Made by a program: the position numbers and the translations under genes
Part shown: in pieces, positions 44,595 to 53,472 of the stretch
Layout: every line of letters begins with the position of its first letter
Numbering within the stretch: position 1 is the stretch's first letter
Notes under the pieces: generated by a model
What the model was told of the DNA's origin: nothing
The model's database searches: none
What the model saw: the letters and a program-made list of their open reading frames with translations, nothing else
Assembly: GCF_900100495.1 (NCBI RefSeq)
Contig: NZ_FNCT01000016.1
Location: 1-64,000, forward strand
From: Pseudomonas benzenivorans
GTDB taxonomy: Bacteria; Pseudomonadota; Gammaproteobacteria; Pseudomonadales; Pseudomonadaceae
Direction: 5' to 3'
Length of the DNA: 64,000 nucleotides

Positions 44595-45533
44595 TCAGCG
44601 CCGCCCTGCCCCTGCGGCAGTGAAGCGCGCCGCCAGTTGCTGCCGCTCGAACTGCGCGGTGATGAAGTCGACGAAGGCGCGAGTCTTGGCCGGCAGCAGC
44701 CTGTTGCTGGCGAAGTACAGCGAGATCGGCCCGGCATCCACGTACCAGTCCGGCAGCAGGCGCCGCAGCGCACCGCTGTGCAGGTGCGCCAGCACGTCCG
44801 GCATGGCCAGCAGGGCCACGCCCATGCCCAGCAGTGCGGCGCGGCAGAGGGCCTCGGGGTCGTTGACCAGCATGCGCGGGCGCAATTCCAGCGGCGCCTG
44901 CTCGCCGCCGGCGGTGCGCAGCATCCACTGGCGCACCTTGCCGCTCTGCAGCGAGCGCATGGCCAGGCTGTCCAGTTGCCCCAGTTGGTCGGGATGCTGC
45001 GGCAGCGCCCGGCCCTGCAGGTAAGCGGGCGCCGCCACCAGCAGCAGATGCGCCGGCGCCAGCTGGCGCGCCACCACCCCGGGGGCCAGCTCGATGCCGC
45101 CGCCGATGGCGGCGTCGAAGCCCTCGCCGATCAGCTCCACCTGGCGATTGTCCAGATGCCAGTCCGGCAGCACCGCCGGGTAGCGGGCGAGGAATTCCGG
45201 CATCAGCGGCAGCAGGTGGTCGCGGGCGAACGCCGGCGCGGCGCTGAGCCTGAGGATGCCGGCCGGCTGCCCGGCATTGCTGCTGAGATCGGCGATCGCC
45301 GCCTGGATACTCTCCAGGCCGCCGCCGACGTTGTGCAGGAAACGCTCGCCGGCCTCGGTCAGGCTCAGCTTGCGGGTGCTGCGCAGGAACAGCCGCACGC
45401 CAAGGTGAGCCTCCAGCTGGGCGACGTTGCGACTCACCGCCGCCGGGGTCAGGGCCAGACGCCGGGCGGCGGCGGAGAAGCTGCCGAGCTCGGCGCTGCG
45501 CACGAAGGATTCGAGATTGGCCAGGGTTTCCAT
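44595..45533 (-). CDS. LysR family transcriptional regulator
   Basis: A 312-residue LysR protein. The winged HTH is at residues 1-60 (ETLANLESFVRSAELGSFSA, LTPAAVSRNVAQLEAHLGVR), followed by the periplasmic-binding-like effector domain. ATG 45533 is the family start; 35 upstream codons are intergenic. It is divergent from an SDR and an NAD(P)-binding protein, and a TTCAA-N7-TTGAA box lies between them at 45666-45682, so it probably activates that pair. The effector is unknown. Confidence 0.9.
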   Translation of the reverse strand: METLANLESFVRSAELGSFSAAARRLALTPAAVSRNVAQLEAHLGVRLFLRSTRKLSLTEAGERFLHNVGGGLESIQAAIADLSSNAGQPAGILRLSAAPAFARDHLLPLMPEFLARYPAVLPDWHLDNRQVELIGEGFDAAIGGGIELAPGVVARQLAPAHLLLVAAPAYLQGRALPQHPDQLGQLDSLAMRSLQSGKVRQWMLRTAGGEQAPLELRPRMLVNDPEALCRAALLGMGVALLAMPDVLAHLHSGALRRLLPDWYVDAGPISLYFASNRLLPAKTRAFVDFITAQFERQQLAARFTAAGAGRR

Positions 45534-45566
45534 GGGTTCCGCCCCATTTGGCTGGTGTGCCGTTTG

Positions 45567-45628
45567 TCGGAGCCAGCGTGCTGGCGATGCTTTTGTGCGG
45601 CGCGCGTTGCGGATCGCCGGAATGCCGG
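45567..45628. repeat. Degenerate REP hairpin
   Basis: GGAGCCAGCGTGCTGGCGATGC with a decayed inverse arm GATCGCCGGAATGCCGG is a common REP type, here incomplete. Confidence 0.5.
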
Positions 45629-45665
45629 TGCACAGCAAGCTGACTCTTACAGTGCCATGCGCATA

Positions 45666-45682
45666 TTCAAGTATTAGTTGAA
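45666..45682. promoter_or_regulatory. LysR-type box upstream of the SDR gene
   Basis: TTCAA-N7-TTGAA is a dyad with T-N11-A spacing, between the divergent LysR and SDR genes. Confidence 0.55.
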
Positions 45683-45767
45683 AGTGATTCTAGCAATTAC
45701 CCGCTACTGCGTCGAAATGCAAAGGCGTTTCATAGCCTCACCCACCACAAACACTGAGGCTCACAGC

Positions 45768-46520
45768 ATGAACAGCACCACCCTCCCCCTCGCCGACCGG
45801 GTCGCCCTCGTCACCGGCGGTTCGCGCAGCATCGGCGCCGCCATCGCCAAGCGCCTGGCCGCCGACGGCGCCAGCGTCGCCATCACCTACCACGCCTCGC
45901 CGGATCAGGCCGCGGCGGTGGTCGCCGCCATCGAGTTCGCCGGCGGCCGCGCCGTCGCCATCCAGGCCGACGCCGGCGACCCCGAGGCGGTGCGCGCCGC
46001 GGTCGGCCAGGTCGCCGCGACCTTCGGCAGGCTCGACATCCTGGTCAACAACGCCGGCATCAGCGTGCTCGGCGCTCCCGAGGAGATCGCCTTCGCCGAC
46101 TTCCAGCGGATCCTCGCGGTGAACGTCACCGGCGTGTTCGTCGCCACCCAGGAGGCGCTGCGGCACATGGGCCAGGGCGGGCGGATCATCCAAATCGGCA
46201 GCTCGATGGTGCACTACGCGGCCTTCGCCACCGCCTCGGCCTACACCCTGAGCAAGGGCGCGGTGGCTGGCTTCAGCCGCGGCCTGGTACGCGACCTCGG
46301 CCCGCGCGGGATCACCGTGAATACCGTGCACCCCGGCCCGACCGACAGCGACATGAATCCGGCCGACGGCCCGGTCGCCGACTTCGTGCGACCCAGCATC
46401 GCGCTCGGCCGCTACGGCAGCGGCAGCGACATCGCCGACGCCGTGGCCTACCTGGCCAGCCCGCAGGCGGCCTTCGTCAGCGGCGCCGAGTTGCTGGTCG
46501 ATGGCGGCTTTACCGCCTGA
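45768..46520 (+). CDS. SDR-family oxidoreductase (FabG-like)
   Basis: A 250-residue SDR with classic TGGSRSIGAAIA, NNAGIS and Ser...Tyr-x3-Lys (IQIGSSMVHYAAFATASAYT followed by LSKGA) motifs. Length and motifs match 3-oxoacyl-ACP/acyl reductases, though many such enzymes reduce other ketones. ATG 45768 has GAGG nine bases upstream. It follows the divergent LysR gene and precedes the NAD(P)-binding protein by 90 bp. The substrate is unknown. Confidence 0.9.
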   Translation: MNSTTLPLADRVALVTGGSRSIGAAIAKRLAADGASVAITYHASPDQAAAVVAAIEFAGGRAVAIQADAGDPEAVRAAVGQVAATFGRLDILVNNAGISVLGAPEEIAFADFQRILAVNVTGVFVATQEALRHMGQGGRIIQIGSSMVHYAAFATASAYTLSKGAVAGFSRGLVRDLGPRGITVNTVHPGPTDSDMNPADGPVADFVRPSIALGRYGSGSDIADAVAYLASPQAAFVSGAELLVDGGFTA

Positions 46521-46547
46521 AGGCGCCGGCTCGACAGCGAGTCGCGC

Positions 46548-46590
46548 CCACTACCCTCACCCCAACCCTCTCCCAAAGGGAGAGGGAGCT
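46548..46590. repeat. CTCTCCC-type repeat
   Basis: CCCTCACCCCAACCCTCTCC followed by the inverse arm AGGGAGAGGG. It belongs to the same repeat family as 6418-6510 and element A's interior. Confidence 0.65.
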
Positions 46591-46610
46591 CGAGTTCAGG
46601 AGACCCAACT

Positions 46611-47210
46611 ATGAACATCGCCATCATCGGCGCCGGCGCCATCGGCTCGGCCATCGCTCAGCAACTGGCCAGGGCCGGCCTCGACTTCGGCATCGCCAAC
46701 AGCCGCGGCCCGGACAGCCTGGCCGGGCTGGTTCGCGACCTCGGCCCTCACGCCGCGGCGGTTTCCGCCGCCGAGGCGGCCCAGGCCGACATCGTCTTCC
46801 TCGCGGTGAACTGGTCGAAGATCCCTGCCGCGGTGAAGGACGTTGGTCCCTGGCAGGGACGCATCGTCATCGACGCCAACAACGCCATCGAGGCGCCGCT
46901 GTTCCAGGCCGTCGACCTGGGCGGTCGCGCCTCCAGCGCGGTGGTCGCCGAGCTATTGCCCGGCGCGCGCCTGGTCAAGGCCTTCAACCACCTGCAGGCG
47001 GCGCTGCTGGCCGGCGACCCGCGGGCCGAGGGCGGCCGCCGCGTGCTGTTCTACTCCGGCGACGATGCCCAGGCGAAAGCCAGGGTGGCGCAGTTGATCG
47101 AACGCCTCGGCTTCGCCGGCATCGACCTCGGCACGCTCGACGGCGGTGGCCGCCTGGCGCAGTTCCCTGGAGGCCCACTGCCGGTGCTCAACCTGGTCAA
47201 GTTCGCCTGA
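46611..47210 (+). CDS. NAD(P)-binding F420-reductase-like protein
   Basis: A 199-residue protein with an N-terminal Rossmann motif MNIAIIGAGAIGSAIAQQLA and the family segments DIVFLAVNWSKIPAAV, VIDANNAIEA and VKAFNHLQAALLAGDPR. These match the NADPH-dependent F420 reductase-like group, which in pseudomonads, lacking F420, presumably uses another substrate. It follows the SDR gene in the same direction, with a repeat between them, and likely shares its LysR control. The function is not known precisely. Confidence 0.85.
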   Translation: MNIAIIGAGAIGSAIAQQLARAGLDFGIANSRGPDSLAGLVRDLGPHAAAVSAAEAAQADIVFLAVNWSKIPAAVKDVGPWQGRIVIDANNAIEAPLFQAVDLGGRASSAVVAELLPGARLVKAFNHLQAALLAGDPRAEGGRRVLFYSGDDAQAKARVAQLIERLGFAGIDLGTLDGGGRLAQFPGGPLPVLNLVKFA

Positions 47211-47213
47211 ACC

Positions 47214-47256
47214 GGCCGCTTTGGGGCCGGACGCACTATCCGGCTCCAAAGCGGCC
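47214..47256 (+). terminator. Long hairpin after the NAD(P)-binding gene
   Basis: Arms GGCCGCTTTGGGGCCGGA and TCCGGCTCCAAAGCGGCC pair at 17 of 18 positions just after the stop codon. No T-run follows. Confidence 0.55.
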
Positions 47257-47391
47257 CCATCGATCCTGCACTGCGATGGCCTAGGGTGAAACTGCCCGGG
47301 CATCCGCTCTGCTCGCAGCGCAGTGGAACGGCCGCCCGCCGTCGCAGTCGGATAGACGCAGTCAACCCGCAGCCGAATGGAGGCACACCCC

Positions 47392-47703
47392 ATGCTTTGC
47401 AAACAGATTCCCAGCAGCCTGGCCCTGCTCGCCGTGCTGGCCGGTTGCAGCTCGCTCGAGACGCCCGAGGCAGCGGCGCCACAGCCCGCCGAGCCGCACG
47501 CCGGCTGCCAGGCCGAGGCGCTGCCGGGCCTGCTCGGCGAGCCGGCCACGGCCGAGCGGGTCGAGCTGGCGCGCCAGCAGAGCGGGGCAAGAAGCGTGCG
47601 GGTGCTGGCGCCGGGCGATGCAGTGACCCTGGATTACGACTCGCAGCGCCTGAACATCGACATCGACGAGGCCGAGCTGATCCAGCGCGTCAGCTGTGGT
47701 TAA
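47392..47703 (+). CDS. I78-family peptidase-inhibitor-like lipoprotein
   Basis: A 103-residue protein with signal peptide and lipobox LLAVLAGCSS. The mature part ends in AVTLDYDSQRLNIDIDEAEL followed by IQRVSCG, the I78 inhibitor core in which a short loop sits in the protease active site, and starts with CQAEALPGLLG. Start ATG 47392 has GGAGG upstream. Such proteins are thought to guard the periplasm or outer membrane against serine proteases. It is a single gene with no clear operon partners. Confidence 0.88.
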   Translation: MLCKQIPSSLALLAVLAGCSSLETPEAAAPQPAEPHAGCQAEALPGLLGEPATAERVELARQQSGARSVRVLAPGDAVTLDYDSQRLNIDIDEAELIQRVSCG

Positions 47704-47794
47704 CCCTGGGCCATCCACCTGCTACTAACGCGTGGGCGATTGTGCGGCGCTGTTGCGGCACAATCGAGCCTCGTACCGCCCGGACCCCTGCCCC

Positions 47795-48712
47795 ATGCTG
47801 ATCGACGAAGAGTTCACCCTGAAGAAGCTGGAAATCTTCCTGGCCTTTATGCGCAGCGGCAACCTGGCGCGCGCGGCGAGCGAGCTGGAGACCAGCACGG
47901 TCAGCGTGCATCGCGCCATCCACTCGCTGGAAAGCGCCCTGCGCTGCCCGCTGTTCAAGCACGAGGGGCGCAACCTGATACCGCTGGAGAGCGCCTATGT
48001 GCTGGAGGAGCGGGCGCAGAAACTGGTCCAGGAGGTGCTCGACACGGTGCGCCTGACCCGCGAGGCCGCCGGCTTCTCCGCCGAGCGTTTCAAGCTCGGC
48101 GCGCTCTATTCGCTGACGGTGAAGACCGTGCCGCAGTTGATCATGGGCCTGAAGATCAGGCGCAGCGAGCTGAACATCGACCTGATCCTCGGCTCCAACG
48201 TCGACCTGCTGTACAAGCTGAAGAACATGGAGCTGGACGCCATCCTGGTGGCGCTCAACGACAGCGTCAGCGACCCGGACTGCGCGCAGCTGCCGCTGTT
48301 CGCCGACGACATCTTCCTCGCCGTGCCGGTGGATTCGCCGTTCGCCCAGCAGGCCGAGGTGGACCTGGCCGACCTGCGCGAGGCCACCTTCATCACCCTG
48401 ACCCAGGGTTTCGCCACCCACCAGGACGGTGCGCGGGTGTTCCAGCAGGCGGGTTTCGAGCCGAAGGTGGCGATGCAGGTCAACGACATCTTCACCCTGC
48501 TCAGCATGGTCAGCTCGGGCGTGGGCTACGCCCTGCTGCCGGGGCGTATCGCCGCGGTGTACGAGAACCGGGTCAGGCTGATCCCGCTGCAGGCCAGGTA
48601 CCACCTGCAGCAGCATATCGGCGTGGTGTTCCTCAAGGCCAAGGAGCGCGACCCCAACCTGCTCGCGCTGCTCGCCGAATGCCGCATGTACAGCCTCAGG
48701 CACGAAGCCTGA
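47795..48712 (+). CDS. mdcR: Malonate-utilisation LysR regulator MdcR
   Basis: A 305-residue LysR-type protein. The HTH is at residues 1-60 (LKKLEIFLAFMRSGNLARAA, SVHRAIHSLESALRCPLFKH) and the effector domain includes FKLGALYSLTVKTVPQLIMG. It matches the MdcR pattern and lies in the standard place, convergent with madM at the end of the mdc cluster. Start ATG 47795 is chosen over the longer frame. It should respond to malonate and control the mdcA promoter, where a TGACCA-N2-TGGTCA dyad is present. Confidence 0.9.
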   Translation: MLIDEEFTLKKLEIFLAFMRSGNLARAASELETSTVSVHRAIHSLESALRCPLFKHEGRNLIPLESAYVLEERAQKLVQEVLDTVRLTREAAGFSAERFKLGALYSLTVKTVPQLIMGLKIRRSELNIDLILGSNVDLLYKLKNMELDAILVALNDSVSDPDCAQLPLFADDIFLAVPVDSPFAQQAEVDLADLREATFITLTQGFATHQDGARVFQQAGFEPKVAMQVNDIFTLLSMVSSGVGYALLPGRIAAVYENRVRLIPLQARYHLQQHIGVVFLKAKERDPNLLALLAECRMYSLRHEA

Positions 48713-48726
48713 ACGCTCGACCTGGA

Positions 48727-48806
48727 CGCGTAGGAGCGGGCCATGCCCGCGACGCGTTTCAAGCCGTTCGCGGGCATGGGACTAGGCGTCCCCCCGCTCC
48801 TACGCC
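48727..48806. repeat. REP palindrome with variant right arm
   Basis: Left arm GTAGGAGCGGGCCATGCCCG is canonical; the right arm has GGACTAGGCGTCCCCCCGCT instead of the simple inverse. The variant is shared with 40010-40080. Confidence 0.75.
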
Positions 48807-48815
48807 CGCGAATGC

Positions 48816-49580
48816 TCAGCCCATCAGCCCACGCATCATGAAGAACAGCAGCGACGGCCCGAGCAGGCAGCCCAGCGCGGTGTAGAAGGCCGCAGTCAGG
48901 CAGCCGTAGGGCACCAGCTTCGGGTCGGTCGCCGCCAGGCCGCCGGCGACGCCGCTGGAGGTGCCCATCAGGCCGCCGAAGATCACCGCGCTGCGCGGGT
49001 TGTTCAGGCCGATATAGGGCGCGACGAAGGGCGTCGCCACCATCACCAGGATCGCCTTGACCAGGCCGGCGGCGATCGACAGCGCCATCACGTCGGAACT
49101 GGCGCCGATCGCCGCACCGGTCACCGGGCCGACGATATAGGTCACCGCGCCGGCGCCGATGGTGGTCAGGCTGACCACGTCGCTGTAACCGAAGGCCATG
49201 GCCACCGCGACGCCGGCAATGAACGAGGTGCCCACCCCGACGAACAGTGCCAGCACCCCGGCGAAGCCCGCGCGTTTCAGTTCTTCGACGCTCACGCCGA
49301 AACCGGTGGCGACGATGGCGAAGTCGCGCAGCATGGCCCCGCCGAGCAGGCCGATGCCGGCGAACAGCGGGATATCCACCAGGCCCTTCTGCCCGCCGGT
49401 GTAGGCGCCTCCGATATAGGACAGCAGCAGGCCGAGCAGGATGGCGATGGCCGAGCCGTGCAGACGGCCATTGGTGAACCGGTCGGAGATCCAGTAGGAC
49501 AGCCACATGGTGATGCCGACGACGGCGAAGCCGCTGATCAGGCCGTAGCCGCTGATCACTTTCATCAAGGATTCGTACAT
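48816..49580 (-). CDS. madM: Malonate transporter subunit MadM
   Basis: A 254-residue membrane protein with several long hydrophobic helices, such as GLISGFAVVGITMWLSYWIS and AGVLALFVGVGTSFIAGVAV, forming with MadL the two-component malonate transporter. ATG 49580 gives the common MadM length; GTG 49589, overlapping the MadL stop (GTGA), is an alternative. It is the last gene of the mdc cluster. Confidence 0.92.
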   Translation of the reverse strand: MYESLMKVISGYGLISGFAVVGITMWLSYWISDRFTNGRLHGSAIAILLGLLLSYIGGAYTGGQKGLVDIPLFAGIGLLGGAMLRDFAIVATGFGVSVEELKRAGFAGVLALFVGVGTSFIAGVAVAMAFGYSDVVSLTTIGAGAVTYIVGPVTGAAIGASSDVMALSIAAGLVKAILVMVATPFVAPYIGLNNPRSAVIFGGLMGTSSGVAGGLAATDPKLVPYGCLTAAFYTALGCLLGPSLLFFMMRGLMG

Positions 49581-49585
49581 GGCGA

Positions 49586-49987
49586 TCACCGTGGCAGTTT
49601 GGTCAGGGGGGTAGTGACGGGTTGTTCAGGCTTTTTTTGTCCGACGCGACTCAGCACCGGCACCAGGGCGAACGCCACGACCACCGCCAGGGTGCCGGCG
49701 ATGATCGCCATAGGACCGCCGCTGAGGGCGCCGTAGACGTTCTGCTGGGCGGCCATGGCGACCACGATGGGAATGTAGATGGCGCTCCAGAACTCCACGC
49801 CCTTCTCGGACTTGGCGTCGAGCAGCCCGCGCTTGTGCAGGTAACTGCCGAGGAAGATCAGCAGCATCATGGCGATGCCGACACCGCCGACGTTGGCGGG
49901 GATACCGATGAGTTTGCCCAGCAGTTCACCGATGAAGATGCCTGCCAGGGTGCAGAACGCCAGGAAGGCTACACCGTAGATAATCAT
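49586..49987 (-). CDS. madL: Malonate transporter subunit MadL
   Basis: A 133-residue membrane protein with about four helices, typical MadL (MIIYGVAFLAFCTLAGIFIG). ATG 49987 has GAGG about nine bases upstream and is preferred over the first ATG at 50002. It works with MadM in malonate uptake. It lies 61 bp after mdcH on the same strand. Confidence 0.92.
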   Translation of the reverse strand: MIIYGVAFLAFCTLAGIFIGELLGKLIGIPANVGGVGIAMMLLIFLGSYLHKRGLLDAKSEKGVEFWSAIYIPIVVAMAAQQNVYGALSGGPMAIIAGTLAVVVAFALVPVLSRVGQKKPEQPVTTPLTKLPR

Positions 49988-50048
49988 TGTTCTAATCCTC
50001 ATGTTCGGGTCGAAGTTGTTGTTTTTGTCCTTCGCGAAGCGGCACTAC

Positions 50049-50984
50049 CTATCGGCTGCGACTCACCTCCTGGCGCAACAGGGCGTCCAGTGTATCCAGG
50101 CGCGCACCCTGGAAGGCGATGACCAGGCCCGGCTCGAACTGCCGTCGCGCCAAGCCGCTGAGGACGCTGCCCGGCGGCAGTTCCAGGTGCAGGCGCACGC
50201 CGCGTTCAACGGCGGTTCGCAGGGTGGCCTGCCAGTCGACGACGCGGCACATGTTGTAGGCCAGGTCGTCACGCAACTGGTGCAGATCATTAAGCAGACG
50301 CGCCGAACTGCCGCTGAGATAACGCCCGTTCGGCGGTTGCAGGCGGACCGCGGCGAAGGCCTCGGCCAGACGCGCGGCCGGCTCGGCGAGCAGTGGGCAA
50401 TGCGAGGGCACGCTGACCGCCAGCGGTTTGACGGCGCCCGCACCCAGCGCCCGCGCCCGTTCGGCCAGCGCCGCCAGGGCGGCCTGGCTGCCGGCGATCA
50501 CCAGTTGGTTGTCGGCGTTGATATTGGCCAGGTAGACCGGCATCTCTGGACTGTTTACCTGCTCGAGCAGGCGCTCGAGGCTGGTTAGATCCAGGCCGAG
50601 GATCGCGCTCATGCCGTAGCCGCTGGGGTAGGCGCTCTGCATCAACTCGCCGCGCAATGCGACCAGGCGCAACGCGTCGGCAAAATCCAGGGCCTCGGCG
50701 CTCACCGCCGCCGCATAGGCGCCGATCGACAGGCCGGCCACATAGTCCGGGCGATGGCCACGCTGGATCAGCAGGCGCGCGCAGGCCACCCCGGCGATCA
50801 GCAGGCACAGTTGCACCGCGCGGGTGCCGCGCAGGGCCTCGGCCGAATCCAGCGCCAGCACCTCCTCGCCCAGCACCGCCGCGGCTTCGTCCAGGCAGGC
50901 CTGCACCACCGGCGCATCCGGCAAGCCATGCAGCATGCCGGGCTGCTGCGCGCCCTGGCCGGGGAACGCCCAGAGCGTGCTCAT
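50049..50984 (-). CDS. mdcH: Malonyl-CoA:ACP transacylase of malonate decarboxylase
   Basis: A 311-residue acyltransferase. FPGQGAQQPGM is the family start and the nucleophile is in GLSIGAYAAAV; the active-site histidine is in VSVPSHCPLL. It primes MdcC by transferring malonyl from malonyl-CoA. ATG 50984 overlaps the mdcG stop by four bases. It is in the standard mdc order. Confidence 0.93.
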   Translation of the reverse strand: MSTLWAFPGQGAQQPGMLHGLPDAPVVQACLDEAAAVLGEEVLALDSAEALRGTRAVQLCLLIAGVACARLLIQRGHRPDYVAGLSIGAYAAAVSAEALDFADALRLVALRGELMQSAYPSGYGMSAILGLDLTSLERLLEQVNSPEMPVYLANINADNQLVIAGSQAALAALAERARALGAGAVKPLAVSVPSHCPLLAEPAARLAEAFAAVRLQPPNGRYLSGSSARLLNDLHQLRDDLAYNMCRVVDWQATLRTAVERGVRLHLELPPGSVLSGLARRQFEPGLVIAFQGARLDTLDALLRQEVSRSR

Positions 50985-51631
50985 GCCACTGCCTGCCTGG
51001 CAGCAGCCCAGGGGTCGCCGACCAGCAGCGGCCCGCCACTGGTCTTGAGCAACACCCGCGCGGCGCCCTTCGCCCACTCGCGCAGGGCCAGGGCACCGCA
51101 GGGCGTTTCCAGTTGCACATCGACCGTTCCCGGCGCGCCGTCGAACAGCGTACACAGGGTTCGCGCCATGCCCAGCGCCAGCGGCTGCGGCGCCCGCAGC
51201 AGCAGATCCAGATCGCTGGCCGGGTGCGCGGCGGCCAACCCGCTGGCCAACTCGAAGCCCAGGCTGCCGGTCACGCCCCAGGCCAGGCCGCGGGCCGTCA
51301 GCTCGGGCGCCAGCTGCGCCAAGGCGCGCAACGCCGGCCACTGCGCCTGGGCATGGGTTCGCCAGCGGCCGGTGCGGGCGATGGCCTCGGGGCTGACATG
51401 GCGGCGGATGGCGTCCAGGCGCATCCAGGTGGCGAAGCGCTGCTCACGGGCCGGCCCGCGGATGCCTACCGCAATCCAGCCTGGCTCGGCCGACGCGCGG
51501 CGCACCACCACCGGCGCGTGCCGGGCCAAGGCGGCGCGGGCCCAGACCGGGGCGTCCGCCGGCAGCTGCTCGGCAGTCATGCCCCAGAGCAGGTCGTGGG
51601 GGCGTGGCGTTGCTGGACGCTCGATTGCCAT
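50981..51631 (-). CDS. mdcG: Phosphoribosyl-dephospho-CoA transferase MdcG
   Basis: A 216-residue nucleotidyltransferase-like protein. The catalytic Asp-x-Asp is in HPASDLDLLLRAP, following the GSLGFELASGL box. It attaches the 2'-(5''-triphosphoribosyl)-3'-dephospho-CoA prosthetic group, made by MdcB, to serine of MdcC. ATG 51631 has GAGGAG upstream. A REP palindrome separates it from mdcE. Confidence 0.92.
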   Translation of the reverse strand: MAIERPATPRPHDLLWGMTAEQLPADAPVWARAALARHAPVVVRRASAEPGWIAVGIRGPAREQRFATWMRLDAIRRHVSPEAIARTGRWRTHAQAQWPALRALAQLAPELTARGLAWGVTGSLGFELASGLAAAHPASDLDLLLRAPQPLALGMARTLCTLFDGAPGTVDVQLETPCGALALREWAKGAARVLLKTSGGPLLVGDPWAAARQAVA

Positions 51632-51730
51632 GACGTTCTCCTCTGTTCTCCAACCGTTGGGACGGAACCCGCACGCGATGTGCTTTTGAAGCCATAGATC
51701 CTATGTTTGTGCGCAAGCCTCGCAGGACGT

Positions 51731-51796
51731 AGGAGCGGGCGATGGCCGCGATAGGGCATTCCTGCAAAAGCATCGCGGGCATGGCCCGCTCCTACG
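51731..51796. repeat. REP palindrome within the mdc operon
   Basis: GTAGGAGCGGGCGATGGCCG and inverse TCGCGGGCATGGCCCGCTCC sit in the 180-bp gap between mdcE and mdcG, inside an otherwise tightly packed operon. Confidence 0.8.
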
Positions 51797-51811
51797 AAGC
51801 CTCTGAGAGCC

Positions 51812-52618
51812 TCACCACTGCGCCCGCAGCATTTCGCGCACCTGCGCCGAGGCGGCGCGATTGACCGCTCCCAGGCGCGTACGCAGATCGCGCGGACCAC
51901 TGGCGATGTCCGCCAGGGCCTGGCCCAGGCAGTCCTGCACCCGGACGATATCCTCCGCACCCGGCCGGCCACTGTCGGCCAGCGCCAGGGTTTCCCAGAG
52001 CAGGCCGAGCGAGGCGTAGCTGTCCAGGTCGTAGGCCATCGGCGGCACGCTGGCGGCCAGGACTTCCAGTTCCTCGACGCTGCGCAGGGTGATACGCGCG
52101 GCGGCGGCCTGGCCCATGGCATGCACCATCACCGCCGGGTCGCGCAGGGCGATCAGCCGGTTGGCCTGGTAACCGTGGGCGAGAAAGGCGCCGGACATGG
52201 CCTTGCCGACCAGCAGCCCGACCACCGCATGCCCGGCCAGGCGGGCGCGGGCGTAGCTGTCCACCGCGCCGGCCAGGGCCTGGTGGATGCCGTAGGCTTC
52301 CTCGCGGCGACCGTAGGCCTGGCTCGGCACATCGACGATGGCGATCAAGGCGCGCTTGTGCGGGCTGTCGGCGTCGGCCTCGATGGCCTGGTCCACCGCC
52401 TGGGCCAGGCCCCAGCCTTCGAGCAGTCCGACCTCGCCGTTGCGGGCACGCGGGAAGGGATTGCCGGCATCCGCCACCACCGCCAGGTAGCGCACTGGCT
52501 GGCCGGCCAGCTCGGCATCGGCCACCAGCAGCGAGGCAGGCAGCCCGGCGAGCGGCGTCGCCGCGCCGGCCAGGGCGTGGAACCAGCTGCGACCGCGTTG
52601 TTCGATAGTGCTGCTCAT
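51812..52618 (-). CDS. mdcE: Malonate decarboxylase gamma subunit MdcE
   Basis: A 268-residue carboxyltransferase-like subunit with the crotonase-type pattern in VVGLLVGKAMSGAFLAHGYQ. With MdcD it removes CO2 from malonyl-MdcC. Its start overlaps the mdcD stop by four bases. The order and sizes match the known cluster. Confidence 0.94.
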   Translation of the reverse strand: MSSTIEQRGRSWFHALAGAATPLAGLPASLLVADAELAGQPVRYLAVVADAGNPFPRARNGEVGLLEGWGLAQAVDQAIEADADSPHKRALIAIVDVPSQAYGRREEAYGIHQALAGAVDSYARARLAGHAVVGLLVGKAMSGAFLAHGYQANRLIALRDPAVMVHAMGQAAAARITLRSVEELEVLAASVPPMAYDLDSYASLGLLWETLALADSGRPGAEDIVRVQDCLGQALADIASGPRDLRTRLGAVNRAASAQVREMLRAQW

Positions 52619-53472
52619 GGCTGTTCTCCCTGGTAGGTGCTGCGCACGGCAGCGGCATCGGCTTGCACAGAGGTGTCGACGCCCTGCAGGCGCTCGAGGA
52701 ACCAGGCATGCCGGCGGCTGCGCTCCAGCGCCGGCTTGCCCTTGGCGAACAGCGCGAGCAATTGCCCGCGGATCTGCTCGACGTCGTCGGCCACGTAGCC
52801 GTCGACCAGGCCGCTGGCGTGGCGCTGTTCGCCACCGGTCAGGCTCCAGATGAAGGGCCGGTCGCGCGAGTCGTATTCGTCGATGCCGGCTTCCTGCTCG
52901 ATCACCTGCGGACCGTTGAGGCCCAGGCGCGCCTCACGGGTGACCAGCAGGTAGCTGCACAGCCCGGCGGCGATGGACATGCCGCCGAAGCAGCCGACCG
53001 GGCCGGCGACCAGGCCGATCACCGGCTGGTACTGGCGCAGCTCGACGATGGCCGCCTGGATCTCGGCGATGGCGGCCAGGCCGAGGTTGGCCTCCTGCAG
53101 GCGCACGCCGCCAGTTTCCAGCAGCAGCACGGCGCGGGTCGGGATGCCGTGGCGGTTGTCCGCGGCGGCCAGTTCCAGCGCGCCGGCGATCTTCGCCCCG
53201 CCCACTTCGCCGAGGCTGCCGCCCTGGAAGGCGCCTTCGATGGCGATTATCACGGCGGGCTGGCCGTCCAGCAGGCCCTTGGCTACCACCACGCCGTCGT
53301 CGGCCTGGGGCACGATGCCCTGCCGGGCCAGCCAGGGCGACTCGAGCCTGGCGAAGGGGTCGAGCAGCTCGCGGAAGCTGCCGGCATCCAGCAGCGCGCG
53401 GGCGCGCTGGCGGGCGCCGAGTTCGGTGAAGCTGCGCTGCTGCAGCAGGCGCTGGATGTTGGCGTCATGCAT
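52615..53472 (-). CDS. mdcD: Malonate decarboxylase beta subunit MdcD
   Basis: A 285-residue carboxyltransferase-type subunit. Segments typical of the family are IVPQADDGVVVAKGLLDG, LETGGVRLQEANLGLAAIAE and GPVGCFGGMSIAAGLCSYLL. It forms the decarboxylase core with MdcE. It overlaps mdcC by eight bases upstream and mdcE by four bases downstream. Confidence 0.94.
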   Translation of the reverse strand: MHDANIQRLLQQRSFTELGARQRARALLDAGSFRELLDPFARLESPWLARQGIVPQADDGVVVAKGLLDGQPAVIIAIEGAFQGGSLGEVGGAKIAGALELAAADNRHGIPTRAVLLLETGGVRLQEANLGLAAIAEIQAAIVELRQYQPVIGLVAGPVGCFGGMSIAAGLCSYLLVTREARLGLNGPQVIEQEAGIDEYDSRDRPFIWSLTGGEQRHASGLVDGYVADDVEQIRGQLLALFAKGKPALERSRRHAWFLERLQGVDTSVQADAAAVRSTYQGEQP

